Source of the DNA: Bactericera cockerelli
Taxonomy: Eukaryota; Arthropoda; Insecta; Hemiptera; Triozidae
Assembly (NCBI GenBank): GCA_024516035.1
Contig: JAMCCL010000145.1
Coordinates: forward strand, 1-64,000
Direction of reading: 5' to 3'
DNA: 64,000 nucleotides
This document shows, piece after piece, positions 9,960 to 21,576 of this stretch. Every line of letters starts with the position of its first letter. The first letter of the stretch is position 1. Under the pieces are notes generated by a model that saw only the letters and a list, made by a program, of their open reading frames with translations, was not told where the DNA came from and searched no databases. Both the position numbers and the translations under genes were made by a program.

Positions 9960-12900
9960 GGAAACTTTATTTTTTTTTGAAATATTCACAAAATTTTTGT
10001 TTATAAAAAAAAGGGGTAAGTTAGGGGGGGCTTTTTGTGCAAAAAGCAGTGTCGGCCCAAATTTTTAGTATAAAAAAAAGTCATAGAAATATAAAATAGT
10101 ATGTGAGAAAGAGTCCATAAGCTAAAAGTTTATTGTAAATTTATGGGCATTTTACCCCCCAATAGCCCATCCAGCCCAAAAGTACATTAAAAAAAAACCC
10201 TATTACCTTTTTTAAAAAAAACTGTATTTTAAAAAAGCTCATTTAAAAAAAAAAAATTTTGGAAAAAAGGGCTTTTTGGATTTACCCTTCGGCGGTCTTG
10301 GGGGCCTTGCGAAATTCGCTAATCCCCCCCTTTTTGGGTTTCGGTTGGAGTTATAGCGTTTTTAAATAACACGCAAACCCCAAAAAAATCATTTTTAATA
10401 TAAGTAAAAAAAATTTTAAATTTTAAAGGGCCCACTCGATTTTTCATGCTTTGTCCCGGGGCCAGTAGTAAAAAGGGGGTTTTTTTGGGGAAAAAAGGTT
10501 TGGGGCGAAAAATCAGCCGGGGGGAAAAAACCCGTTTTCCCCCCCCTTTTGGGTTTTTCCATATGGGTCTAAGTAATTGTATTTTTGTGGAATAAAAAGG
10601 AAATTTAAGGTCTAATGGGCGAAAAAATAATTAAATAAGGGGGATATTATTTTTAGCCCCTTTTAAAAATTTTGTATTGAAATGCAAAGCATTGGCCCCC
10701 CTTTGAGGCATAGCAACAATAGAAGGGTCCAAACCAAAAAATGTTTCCCCCAAAAAAAAACCAACTTCTTTTATACAAAACTAAAATTTTTTTTTCGAAC
10801 CTATTTTCCATAAATATTTTTTTTGTGATTTCAATCAGCCAGCGTTGCCTGCCCCCGTAGCAAATTTTTTCATTCTACTGTCTAAAGGGAAAAATTTTAA
10901 ATGTATAAAAAAAAAATCTCGTAAAAAAAAACCGAAGGGGGGGGACCCTCGTTTTTTAGAAAAAAAAAATTTTTAATTTTAAATTTTAATCCCCCGGGTT
11001 TTGGAATGGGGGAAGTGATTGGGGGAAACGGGGAAAAAGTTGGGAATTTTCCTTTTAAAAATTTGGGGAAAAGCCCCCTGTCCGGGAAAATGGTTTAGGG
11101 TTTTTTAATTTTTTTTTAAATACATCTATTTTTGTGCTAGGGGGTTTTTTAAAATTTTTGCCTTTCATAAATTTAAAAAAATTTTGGTTATTAAAAAATC
11201 CTATACCAAAATATACATCATTGTATGTCCCGTTTTTGAATTTTTCATTTTTTATAAACCCCCAACAAAAAAAGAAAAGGGGTTTTTAAAAAAAAATGAT
11301 ACTAAAAATTTAGTTAAAAAAACCCCCTAAAAGATAAAAGGTTAACCCCAAATTTTTTGTGGTTTTTTAAAATTTTTTTGATTTCTCATTGGGTTGGGGG
11401 ACGTTTTTTAAAGACCCCTTGGAGGCTTTTCCCGGGGGGGTTTTTTAAATTGGACCCCCTCATGAATGTTGGGCATTCTGGTGGTGGATGGGTTTGGGGG
11501 TGAAAGGGGGCAGGGGTGATGGAGTGGCCATAGTAGTCGTTTTTTAGTAGTCCCCCGGGGGCATAGTTTTTTTGATGTTGGAAGGGGCGTTGTAGTAGAA
11601 AAGAGTATCGATTTCCCCTTTGGGAGTATCGTGAGGCGGGGGTCAAAATGTGCTGTAGTTGGGAACTTTAGCAAATTTTTTTCCCCCCTTTAATTCCCTC
11701 TTTGTTTTTTTGTTCGCGATTTAAAGTGTGTTGTCTTGAAATAAACCCCTTTTTTCTGGTGAAATTTTTCACATTTGTCTTTGGGGAGTCTTTTTGATAT
11801 TTTTTGGGAAAGGATGTTTTTCTTTGATGATTTTTTTTGGGTTTTTTCAATAAAATGTTTATGGGTCGTTGATTTCTTCAATGTTGTTTGGGCGTGGGTC
11901 AACGTTTGATAGCTAGTTGGTTTAGTGCGAGGTTTTTTTTGGAAATAAACCCTTTTTTTTCAGTTGGTTCGAGTATTTTATTGGGGGCCAAAAAGTTCCC
12001 TTTTGTGTTCATGAATTGTTAGGGGTTCTGTGGGGAAAGTGTACAGGGAAATTTTAGGTGTAAGTATGTAAAAGGTTTCCCCTTTTCCCCGATGACGTAA
12101 CCCCCGTATTTTTTCCTTGTGTGCACATGTTTGCCCCCCGGGCTTTGTTAAAACATGACAAAGTGATCTCTCTTTTTGACTGGTTTATTGTGAATAGGGA
12201 AATTTTTTATGTTCTGGTTTGTTGACAAGAGTTTTATTTAATGTTTTTTGAAAGATGTCATTGTAAGGAACTTTAATTGTGTGCTAGCCCCCCCTACATA
12301 CAAGTTTTTTGTTAATTGTTCAGGGGGTTTTTTGAGAATTTGTTATTTTATTATGAAAAAATTGGTTAAATTCTTTAAAAGTTTTTTTTTTTGGTTTTTT
12401 TTTTTTTAGGATAAAAAGGGGGGGATGGGGTTTTATTGATATTGGGTGGTTTTTTTTTTGGTTTTTGTTTTGGGAGTGTAGGGGTGTTGTTGTTTTTAAA
12501 AAAATTTTGGTTTTGTGGATAGTATGGTTTGATTCCCTTGTTGTGAGCCCCCTTTTTGTTTGGGGAAAAAGAATTGTTGTAGGATCCCTGTTTTGGAATT
12601 TTCTTCTTCCCAAAAAGGAAAATGTTTACCCAAAACTTAGTAAAACATTTAACATTGTTCAAAAAAATAATTTAGAAAAACTTTTTTTGGGGTTTTTTAG
12701 TGTAAAAAATTTTGTTAATTTAAACAGGATTTAATTTACTTCTTTTTTATTTATTTATTTTTACTTAAAATTTCGAGATTTTTTTGGAAAAAAAAAATTT
12801 TTTAAAAATATAATGTCACTATCATTTTTAAAATTAAATAAAAATTTTTTAATTTTTTGAAAAAATTTTTTTAAAAATTAATATTTAAAAAAATTTTTTT

Positions 12901-13689
12901 TAAATTGCCCAAAAAATTTATCGGGAAATTCCTGTATAAGAGTTTTTAAAAAATTTTTAAATTTAAATTTAAAAAAACATTAAAAAAAAAAGTGCAAAAA
13001 AGGGTTTTCCAAAAACTTTTGCAGTAAAAAAAATTTCCCCCTTTCTAAAAAAACAATAAAAAAAAGTCCCGGGAAAAAAAAAAAAAAATTTTTGTATTTA
13101 AAGAAGGTAAAATTTTTAAAAAAAAAAAGGGCATAAGTCAGAATACACTTTTGACCACTTTCACGCCCAAAAAAATTTTAATTTTAAAAACTGTTGTTAT
13201 TTTTTTTCCTTTTAAAAAAAAAATGTTTTTTTGCGGTTTTTTAAAAAAAAACCCCCGTCTGATTTTATTTTTTAATGGGGTTTTTTTTTTTTTGATATGA
13301 AATGGGGGAGTAGATAAAAGGGGGATCCCCCCCGATTTGGAAAGGGGGGCGACCCCAAAAAGGGGCCCTGGAAAGGATGTCTTATTTGTTTTAAAGGGGA
13401 GATGGGTATCATATGGGGAAGGAATGTTGATGTTTTGAACAGTTTTAAAATTTTTGTGAGGGGAAAGAGGCCCTTGATAAACAAGAATTTGAAAAAGGGT
13501 TTGCTTGGTTATTACCCAAAAAGACTTGGAGATGGTTTGCAAATATTTTGGAAAAATTCATAAAAAAAAAATTGGGTTTAAACTTGTCCAAAATTGAAAA
13601 TTTTAAAAATTTTTTAAAAAAAGTAAACACTTTTTTAAAAGTAAAAATAGATTAGATTTGGGCTAAGCTTTAAAAATTGTTTAGAAAAA

Positions 13690-14255
13690 ATGAATTTTTA
13701 TGAAGAATTTTTTATTTAGAATGTGGTGTGAAAAAGGGCATAATAGATTTAGAATCAGGGGGGTGTGCCAAAAAAATTTTTTTTTTTAGAAGGGGGTGTG
13801 ATGAAGCCTTTTTTAAAAATTTTAAAAGTGGATGTGATGAAAAAATTTTTTTTATTTGAATCCCGGGGATGGTAAAGAAAATTTTTAGAAATTGAATCGG
13901 GAAAATGATAAAGATATTTTTTAAATTTTTGAAAAATGGCTGTGCTAAAAAAATTTATTGTTTTTGAATCCCTTTTAAAGTGATGAAGAACCCTTTTTGT
14001 TTGAATCGTGGATGTAACTGAAAAAATTTTTTTGTTTAAAAAGGGGTTTTATAAAGACTTTATTAATTTAAAAACAGTGGGGAAATGACTTAAGCCATTT
14101 ATAATTTAAAAATCAGTGGATGTTTCTAAGCACATTTTTTATTTTTTTTTAAAAACAGTGGATGTGATGAAGAATTTATTGATTTAGAATCAGTGGATGT
14201 GATGGGCACATAATTGTTTTGAATCAGTGGATGTGATAAAAAAATTTTTTAATTT
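13690..14255 (+). repeat. ~35-bp minisatellite array (smeared)
   Basis: A repeated word, close to ATTTAGAATCAGTGGATGTGATGAAGAATTT, recurs through the interval. The best-preserved units have CAGTGG at 14,075, 14,114, 14,156, 14,191 and 14,225, that is spacings of 34-42 bases. Earlier units near 13,690-14,010 are recognisable from GAATC, GTGGATGT and GATGAAG fragments. About 15 units fit. The unit length of about 35 is not a multiple of three and each frame meets stops, so it is not a coding repeat. Confidence 0.72.
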
Positions 14256-14354
14256 TTTTAAATATGGATGGCTCCCCCCAGGGTAAATTTTGGGGGTTTT
14301 ATTTCAGTTTTAGTGGTCACCAATTTAAAAAAGCCCCCAGCGTGGTTAAAATTT

Positions 14355-14455
14355 CGTGTGTGGCTTTCCCGGCCCCCAAAAGGTTTTGGGGGAGTTAATG
14401 GGGCGGTGGTACGATTTCCCCGGAATGGGGGAAAAACCCCCCCCCGATAGGACTT
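14355..14455 (+). repeat. SINE family A 3' body (degraded)
   Basis: The blocks GTGTGTGGCTTTCCCGGCCC, GAGTTAATG, GGTGGTACGATT, GGAATGG and AAAAACCCCC follow the clean copy at 27,573-27,660 (GTGAGGTTGTCATTTTCGGC, GAGGTTAATG, GCTGGTACGATTCC, AAATGGAAAACCCCC). The tRNA-like head is not recognisable. It immediately follows the 13.7-14.25 kb minisatellite. Confidence 0.6.
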
Positions 14456-16129
14456 TTTGTAAAAAAAAAATCGTTGGGTTGGAAAGGGGGCCCCCCTTTT
14501 AAAAAAAAATGAAAAAAAAACCCCCCTAACCCCAAAATTGAACAACGTGCCCCCGCTTAAGGGGATAAAAAGAGTAAAAAAAGAAGAAGAAGAGGATAAG
14601 GAAGTAAAAAAGTGTTGCCCAAAATGATTATTGATTTAGAAAGGGATATTTTGTGGGGGTAAAAACATTTATTGAACAAGAAACAGTTGTGTGAAAAAAA
14701 AAAGAGGGAACTTTAACTAACGTTAAAACCCTTGATCCCAAAGACGTTTGCTTTTTTTAAAATTTTTTTATTTAATGTAATTTATTAGTATGTACTTTAT
14801 TATTTTTGGATAAGGAAAATAAAAAGTGATTTTCCCCCAAAAAATAAAAGTGTTTTTAAATAAATTTTTTTTTTGAAAAAGGGGAGAAGTAAAAATTTTT
14901 TGAACCCCTGTTTTTTGTTGATATGTGTATGTGGGGTTTCCCCTCCGGGTTTTTAAAAAAATTTTGGATGCATTTCTCCTTCCCTTTTCCCAAATTTTTT
15001 TCCCCTTTTAAAAAAATCTAGGGTAGGAAAAAGTTTAAGGATACTTTTTAAAAAAAAAGAGGGGTGTTGTTAAAAAGGGTTTTTTTAAAAAATTTTTTTT
15101 TGGGGCCCCCAAGTCTTTCGGGTTTTTTGTTAAAAATTTTGGGGCCCAAATTTATGTAAAAAATTTTCACGATTTGTAGGTAAATTAAAAGTTTTTGGGT
15201 TTTTTAAAATTTTATTTTGTAAGCTTTTTTGGTGAAAAAAAAAATATCCCTAAAATAAATAAAAATTTTAAAAAAAAAAAAAAAAGATTGGGGCAAAGAT
15301 TCCCAAAAAAAATAGAGTTTTTAATCCTTTTTTTCATTGTACCCCCTATTTAAATTTTTTAAAATTTTTTCATAACTGAAAAAATTTATATGAAAAAAAG
15401 GCCCCAAAAAAAAAAAAATGGTCCCAATTTTATAATTAAAAATTTTATTTAATTTCCTTTTAGGGAAATTAAAGTGAAAAAAGCTTTTTTTGTTACTTTT
15501 GTAAAAATGGTAATTTTGATGTAAAAAAATTCCTTATTGGAAAGGAAAAAAAAAAAAGGGAACCCCCAAACTTTTTGTGTTTTTGGAGCGGGAAAGGGCA
15601 AATTATGGGGAAAAATTTTTAAAAAAAAAATTTTAAGGATACCCCAAAGGTTCCCCGGGAAAATTATAAATTTTGCCTTTCCCCCAAAAAAAAAGTGAAA
15701 AAATAAAAAAAGAAACCATTTTTTTATTTCTTTTTTGGGGGGTTTTAAAAAATTTAAAATTTAAACCCCTTGTTTTATTTAAAAAAAGTTTAAATTTTTT
15801 GTGGTGATTTTTTTTAAAAAGTAAATTGGGAAAAAAAAATTTTAAAAACCCAAAAAAATAGATGTATTTTTATTGCTTTTTTAAAATTCCCTTTTTTATT
15901 TATTGTTAACAAAAATAAAAAAAAGTTTTTGGGGTTCCCCCCAAAATAAGGTATAGGTATCTAAAAAATTTAAAATTTAAATTATAATCTAAAAAAAGTT
16001 AAAAAGTCAAAAAAAAAAAAAAAAAACATTTGTAGAAATTTAAAAATTTTTGTGATTATAAATTTTCCTTTTCTGTAATTTTTTTTAAAAACCCCCCCTT
16101 GATAATTTATTAATGAAATTTTAAGTTGT

Positions 16130-16200
16130 GGAATTGGTTTGCCGGTGTTTGTGACCGCAAAAAAAAGGGGTTTTGAATGAGTCAGAGGGATAAACCCCTT
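16130..16200 (+). repeat. Degraded copy of the 18.8-19.1 kb GC-richer repeat
   Basis: GGTTTGCCGGTGTTTGTGA, CCGCAAAA and TGAGTCAG-GGATAA reproduce the order of words at 18,953-19,015 (GGTTTGCCGGTGTTTGATGA, CCGCAAAACC, TGAGTCAGCAGGAAAG). This ties the smeared block to the same genome as the clean block. Confidence 0.6.
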
Positions 16201-16326
16201 AAAAAAAAGAAAAGGGGGAAATTTTAAGTTAAAAAAGACTGATTCGGGGTTTTTCCAAAAAAATTTCCTTTGTTGGGAGGGGTGGATATTTTTTTTTAAA
16301 GTAAAGGGAAAAAAATTTTTTAAACC

Positions 16327-16367
<41 letters not shown>

Positions 16368-18009
16368 TGTATTTATTAGGATTTGGGGGGGAAAAAAAAA
16401 TTCCCCTTTTTGGGTTTTTTTCAGTAGGGGGTTTAATTTTTTTTCTGAGGGTAAAAATGAATTTTATGTGTTTGGGTATGTGTTTAAATTTTGTGAAAAA
16501 AGTATGAATGTTATTTTAAAAAAATTTTTTCCTGAGAAATAAACCATTCCCCCGAAAAAGGGAAAAAAAAACCCAGGGCAATGAAAACCCCGGAAAAAGT
16601 CGTAAGTGCTAAAATAACCCCTTTTGTTTACCTTTTAAAAACCCCCTTTTTAAGATTTTTTTTAGTTAGTCAAATTAGCCAATTTTTTAGTCTTCACCCT
16701 GTTTTACCCCAAAAACCAGTTGTGCGTAGTGTGTTTTTTGGGGTTTTCGCGACCCTTTTTATATTCAAAAAAAAATCAAAAACCCCTTTTCCCCAGAAAA
16801 ACAGAGTCATTCGAAAAATTTTTTTCCACTACAGTCCAAAAAATTTAAAAAAAAAGAAAAAAAAGAAGCCCCCGAAAAAATGATAAAAACAAAATGGGGG
16901 TCAGTTTATAGAACAACTTTTTCCCTGGCCCAAAATCTTGACAAAAAAATTTAAGAATACCAAATTTTTGCTCCCAAAAAAGGGCCCCCAAATTTTAAGA
17001 ATCAAGCCCCCGGTCAAGGGGGTTAGCCCCTTCCCCCGGATATGCAGGGTTGTCGAATTTCCCCCCGGGGCCACAGCAAAATTTTAAAATTTTTGTGATT
17101 AAAAAACCCCCCGGAGGCTATGAAAAAAAGGGGAAATTCCCCCACGACCCCAAGGGGTGGGGTTTTCTTGTTCAAAAGAATGTCCCCCCCTTTAAGCCGT
17201 GGGCCCAAAAAAAACAATTTGGATCAACAAATTAAAAAGGGGTTAGAGCCCGGTTTAAAACTCGTGAAACACGTGGTCAAAAAAATTTCTGTCGATCGGT
17301 TATGAAACAAGAAGTAAAAATTTGCTGAAAAAATTTCAAACAAAATTTTTAAAAATTGTAAATCCTTTTTTAAAAAAGGGTTTTTCAAAAACAAAAATCT
17401 TTTGAGCAAAAATTTGGGAAAAAAAACATTTGTCCCAAAATTTTGGGGGGAAAAAAAATCTCTTCCCCTGCATCCCCCATTTTTGACAAAAAAAGCAGTT
17501 TTTTTAAAAACCCCCAAAAACCCCCAGCCAACCCCCCCTAAAGCCCGTTTAAAGAAAACAATATATGCGGAATAAAAAACTGTAAAAAAAAAACCAAAAG
17601 TTACCCAAAAAAATTTCGACGGGGGTAAAAACGTGGTTAGAGGGGGGAATTTTTGCCAGTTGTCAACTCCTGTTTTTTGTGGACAGGGCGGTTTTTAAAC
17701 CCCCGGGAAAAGGTGGGCAAGGAAATGCCCCTAATTACCGGGGGAAACCCCGGGGATTATTTCATTGGGTCGGAGTTTTGCCCCCTCACCCCCCAAATTA
17801 TTCGGTAAAAATGTGGCCCAAAAAATTTAAAAAAAATCAATTGGCCCCCAAATTTTGGTGGTACGGTAATTAAAAAAAAACCAAAGCGACTGGAGGCCCC
17901 CAAATTTAAAGAGTATGTGATGGGGTACATTCCCTTGTGAGGGGCAGTGGGTCAGCAAGTTGTGATTCATCATGTGATACCAAATGATTGGGTCACAAAC
18001 CAAGATTAG

Positions 18010-18405
18010 CGGGACTCAATCATAAAGAACAACACAATGCAGTACAAGGAAAAGATGGAGGCGCTCCTCAATGCACATGGGAGATCACCAGAAAACCTGT
18101 TTATATCCAGAGCCAGCATCAGACCATATGGAGACGACACCTATTCTCAGTTGCGAGAAAAGGCTCAATATTTTCATGTTGAATGGAGCGTGATCATCAC
18201 TCTCCTTGTTTTGGTGATCTTGTTCGAAAAACCGCTAAACTTGATCCTGATCTCCATCATTCAATGCTTCAATAAACCAGAAAAATCAACGGACACTCAA
18301 GCGATGGAACGACTGACGCAGGCTCTACACGAACACGACAGAATCGCACAAGTCTCGAGAAGAGATTGTCCACTGATACACACTAGTCGACAGATGAAGT
18401 GATGG
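18010..18405 (+). CDS. Small hypothetical membrane protein or terminal exon
   Basis: An open frame of 121 codons runs from ATG at 18,037 to TGA at 18,400-18,402. The upstream in-frame stop is TAG at 18,007-18,009. That TAG could instead be the AG of a splice acceptor, which would make this the last exon of a larger gene. Residues 1-45 are hydrophilic. Residues about 49-75 form a strongly hydrophobic stretch (VEWSVIITLLVLVILF then LNLILISII) that looks like one or two membrane segments. The tail is polar and charged. The coding stretch is richer in G+C and more varied in codons than its surroundings. I recognise no family. A 28-base A run follows at about 18,462, without a canonical AATAAA close by, so a retroposed copy is an alternative reading. 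Confidence 0.45.
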
Positions 18406-18457
18406 TTGGGTAGTAATACGTACAGGTATATTTAGTTAGGGTTAGACTTCTGCATAT

Positions 18458-18460
<3 letters not shown>

Positions 18461-18490
<30 letters not shown>
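18461..18490 (+). other. Encoded poly(A) tract downstream of the 18.0-kb ORF
   Basis: About 28 consecutive A residues follow GCATATTTAT. The tract lies in clean sequence and sits 60 bases after the ORF stop, as expected for the 3' end of a retroposed transcript. No unambiguous AATAAA is seen within 30 bases upstream; TTATAAA is the closest word. I could not identify a flanking target-site duplication. Confidence 0.55.
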
Positions 18491-18492
<2 letters not shown>

Positions 18493-18498
18493 TTGTGT

Positions 18499-18533
18499 CT
18501 CGGGTGGTTAATCAAATGATTGAATCGCCCGAG
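18499..18533. repeat. Imperfect hairpin next to poly(A) tract
   Basis: CTCGGG at 18,499-18,504 pairs with CCCGAG at 18,528-18,533. The inner TTAATCA and TGATTGAA also pair with a one-base bulge. It sits 9 bases after the poly(A) run, so it could be the target site or the start of another repeat. Confidence 0.45.
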
Positions 18534-18779
18534 CTATGTAGATGCATACAATAGAATCTTTTATTTTACCTATCTGTTTTTTATTCATTTGATTTATTTT
18601 TGTCATCAACCTTATGTTATTTGTATTTCAATGTCCGCATATTAATTTATATTTACTATATTTAAAGTCGTCACCCCAATTTTTACTTATTTACATTCAA
18701 TGTCGTCATCTTAATTTTCAGAACCAATTTTTGTTGTATAATCTATCTGTCTGTCATATTGATATAAAATAATTTTAAT

Positions 18780-19140
18780 TGACAGTTTCAAATCTCGGCG
18801 GCACGGCACCCTAAATGAACCTTGTGGGTCGGAACCCAAGTGTGTGGTTCTATCGAGCCTAGTGTGCATAGGCTTAGGAAAGATGGTTTGGAGCTTTCAA
18901 TCATGAGGACCAGTCAATCGAGGACAATCGATGTTTAAAGTAAAGGAAAGATGGTTTGCCGGTGTTTGATGATCCGCAAAACCATAGGTCTGTCGACTGA
19001 GTCAGCAGGAAAGCTCAGCCATCGAAAGTGGTTCTGACTAGACCATTAGGCAGTCAGTCTAGTCTTACCCGCTCTATGACGAGGGGAGCGCAGCCAGTTC
19101 GGTATCCGAATAGCGCGAGTGCCCGCCGGGATATTATTTG
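18780..19140 (+). repeat. GC-richer dispersed repeat
   Basis: This segment stands out from its AT-rich neighbours by higher G+C and by internal duplication: GGAAAGATGGTTTG occurs near 18,875 and again near 18,942. A degraded copy of part of it lies at 16,130-16,200. The right part contains self-complementary words such as GGCAGTCAGTCTAGTC. There is no long open frame. It may be the non-coding part of a transposon; the family is unknown. Confidence 0.5.
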
Positions 19141-19412
19141 TGTACCATCTTAATACGTTCAGTGTTTGTTAACAATAATTATTAATGTATAATTTATATA
19201 AGTGTCATTATCTCTACTCCAACATTGGTCTCCTTTCTTTTATTTTTCTTAACTTTAATTATTTAGTTTTAAGGTATGATGGCGTATCCGAACACTTGGC
19301 CATAGGCCATCCCAACCGCCTTTGAGGATGATCAGGGATCGCCTCCGAACGATCCTGTTCCTCAAACGATCACCGAACATGACGGTGATTAGATCATACA
19401 ATATCACAATTA

Positions 19413-19527
19413 CTTTCACCATGTGATATCACAATTACTCAAACTCACTTTACTAAATCTTTGCTGTATTTGGGACTCGAACCACCGACTTCCAGATTAA
19501 GTACAAGTAAGCCTGTTTATCGATGGC
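19413..19527 (-). repeat. SINE family C, minus strand
   Basis: Shares CATGTGATATCACAATTACTC, TTTACTAAATC, GGGACTCGAACCACCGAC and TTATCGATGG with the copies at 26,401 and 37,429. Read on the minus strand, the end is a tRNA-like head with the B box GGTTCGAGTCCC. The A-box end is truncated or diverged here. Confidence 0.65.
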
Positions 19528-19621
19528 ATGGATATTCAGGTTAGTTAATGGCATGAAAATAGTGAGGTCGGTAAATTATTTTTTGCACCTAACAAAATTA
19601 CTGCTGAGTATTTTTTTTTGT

Positions 19622-20040
19622 AGTCACCGTGGCATATAGTGAGTCCAGCACGCTAGGCATTGCACGCACGGTGACCTGGGTTCGATCCCCAGCGGGGTAG
19701 AAATTTTTCTGCCTGTACTTGGATGTTCGGGGTCCACTCATACCTCGTGAGGAAAAATGAGTAGTTACTTGTATGAGTAACGACCAGTGGCGACATTACC
19801 AGAGTAAAAACGTCGCTTTCATTGTCTGGTCACGTCGGGGGTTTTACCCTCCATTCCCCGGAAACTCACAAATCAGCTTCTCAAATTAACCTCACCCATC
19901 CTGAGTGGGGTTTAGAAAAGCCATCATCACGAGGTTTCGAATTTGAATGGTCACACATCCAAGTGTTGGCCTCGTTGGACGTTGCTTAACTTCAGTGACT
20001 GAATGAGAACTGGTGCTCATATTAGTCCCCTGCTCTCGAC
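19622..20040 (+). repeat. SINE family D, near full-length reference copy
   Basis: The head GTCACCGTGGCATATAGTGA, then GTCCAGCACGCTAGG, is followed by an exact B box GGGTTCGATCCCC near 19,678-19,690. The body carries TTCGGGGTCCACTCATACC, a GTAACGACCAGTGGCGAC block, a GGGGGTTTTACCCTCCATTC block, CCTCACCCATCCTGAGTGGGG and GAATTTGAATGGTCACACA. Parts recur at 3,480, 30,892, 36,536, 38,540 and 58,636. The A/B box spacing indicates a tRNA-derived polymerase III promoter; the parent tRNA is not clear. Confidence 0.75.
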
Positions 20041-20079
20041 AGATCCTCTCCCTATTGAATTAGACGCAGTGATTTCAAA

Positions 20080-20202
20080 ATGGAGGCCGAATTATCAATT
20101 GAATATTCAATGATGTTCTCTTCTCACACTCTTTTGATCTTCACAGTAGGGTCAATTTTGTTTCTGCGTTATCAGGCATGGCCAAGAATTAGCGAATTAT
20201 AG
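20080..20202 (+). CDS. Possible 40-residue micro-ORF with one membrane segment
   Basis: ATG at 20,080 in the favourable context AAAATGG opens a frame to TAG at 20,200-20,202. The product starts MEAELSIEYSMMF and contains a hydrophobic run TLLIFTVGSILFL, followed by RYQAWPR. This pattern suits a single membrane span with a basic flank. It lies between SINE D and the large inverted repeat. There is no homologue I recognise, and an ORF this short can arise by chance. Confidence 0.2.
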   Translation: MEAELSIEYSMMFSSHTLLIFTVGSILFLRYQAWPRISEL

Positions 20203-20454
20203 GGTGAGATTTTTAAGATATCTAGGATTGGTATTTTTTAGCGCTTAGAATTTCAAAGTATGTATATTATTTATTGATTGAACGCTACAATAATATAATA
20301 GAATAATATACATTGTTTAAATACTACGAGGTAAAACTGTAAAGTCCCTTTACTCCAGCAGTCAAACAGGTCTTATGTATTTCAAAGGTAAGTATAGATT
20401 TGTAATATAATTATGTAAAACATACTTATATACATTAGATGGTTTTAAAAAATC
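20203..20454. other. AT-rich spacer, nothing recognised
   Basis: Clean, AT-rich sequence with no open frame of interest and no repeat match within the window. It separates the micro-ORF from the left arm of the large inverted repeat. Confidence 0.5.
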
Positions 20455-21576
20455 AATATCGGAATTTTTACAACGCTCAGGCAGAAATGAGTTCGGCTTT
20501 TGCAGAAATTGAGATAGACAAAATTTCAAGGCCAATCAGAATACGTTAACAGGACCGCTCTGGCCTCAAAGTTTGGAAATTTGCCAAATTTTCGAGGTTG
20601 AGCTGACATTTTCGGCCATAACTCGAGAACGAAAAATCATACGAGCATTAAAGATATATCAAATGAAATAACATTTTGTTGGCTTTACTTTGTTATAGAA
20701 TACTAGTTCCCGAAATCTTAATGGTTACTGACTAAATTAAGAATATGTAGTCGAAAACGGGCCAGGTACCACAAGTAGAGCTCTAAGGCATGATAGGATA
20801 ATGGGTGAAAATACTTATGATCTATAAAACTTATACATATAAATGTTAGAAGATAAGTTTTGAATGATTTTTTGACACATTATGAAGCTATTAATACCCA
20901 TTTTTACCTACTTGATAGTTCCTGACAGGTTGAGGCATGGCCAGAAAAAACAAAATAATAATACAAACATATTACGTCAAAGTTATTCTCATTTTTTTTA
21001 TTGTAGAAATACAAATATCTAAATTAAAAGTACAAATAGGTAACATTTCGTAAAAAAAAAGTACAAATTAAGCAGTAAAAATTAACTTAGTTTGTTGGGA
21101 AAGGGTAGAGAGGGAACTTTTTGAAGAATCAGGATAGAGTCTCCTACATTTAATCACAACTTGTGGGACAGACTGTTTCTGACATTCCTCTCTAGTTAGT
21201 AAGTCGCTGAAGTCACTCATCAACTTAACGCCTCTCTTGGCTGTGTCGTTTACAACTTTAAGGGATTGTACAATTTTAAGTGCTTTCTGATACTGAGGCT
21301 CACCATGACATATTTAGGGGTCTCCCCTCAAAAAGTCAGTTTTTTATGACAAATCGACTAAAGAAAAGAAATGTTTCGTTAGTAATGAACTCTTTAAGGC
21401 CCCCTCTCACATAAGCTGGTATGTCTTTTATTCGTACTGTATCATCAGAAGTCCCCTCTGTATCATCAGAAGAACTGAAAAGCTTTGCAGCCATTCCAGA
21501 CTTTTCATCATGTGACAAAGTTGGATCGAAAAATCCCAAGCCAACAATTTCGGCATTCAAGTACCACAGGTGATAG
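20455..21576 (-). repeat. Left arm of 2.7-kb inverted repeat (element IR1)
   Basis: The reverse complement matches 22,024-23,147 almost base for base, with scattered substitutions and small indels. The outer end carries ACGCTCAGGCAGAAATGAGT; the inner end is GTACCACAGGTGATAG. The inner half holds a broken ORF (see 21,060-21,780) and the outer half is non-coding. The outer half includes the A+T-rich 3' region with AATAAA-type words on the minus strand. The sequences beyond the outer ends do not match each other, so the repeat has defined limits. Confidence 0.9.

Larger units (their letters stand above)
1200..17880. other. Left homopolymer-smeared block (low-quality sequence)
   Basis: From about 1,200 the sequence progressively becomes runs of A, T, G and C of 3-10 bases with few mixed words. 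Very long runs occur at about 8,511-8,552 (T) and 16,328-16,364 (A). Open frames here are short, overlap on both strands and are made of F, K, P and G residues, which is what such runs encode. Recognisable repeats still show through, for example near 3,751-3,978, 8,815-8,855 and 16,130-16,200. I read this as consensus error rather than biology. Outside the features listed inside it, I see nothing supportable, including 2,200-3,480, 4,870-6,050, 6,125-8,800, 8,855-13,690 and 14,455-16,130. Confidence 0.8.

Noticed and set aside
13138..13542. 134-codon minus-strand open frame
   Set aside because: Low-complexity K/F/P composition in smeared sequence, overlapped by another frame. No family features.
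1200..17880. A horizontally acquired or exotic AT-rich genome segment
   Set aside because: Known repeats of the clean block reappear inside it in corrupted form, and runs of G and C are lengthened as much as runs of A and T. Poor consensus explains this better.
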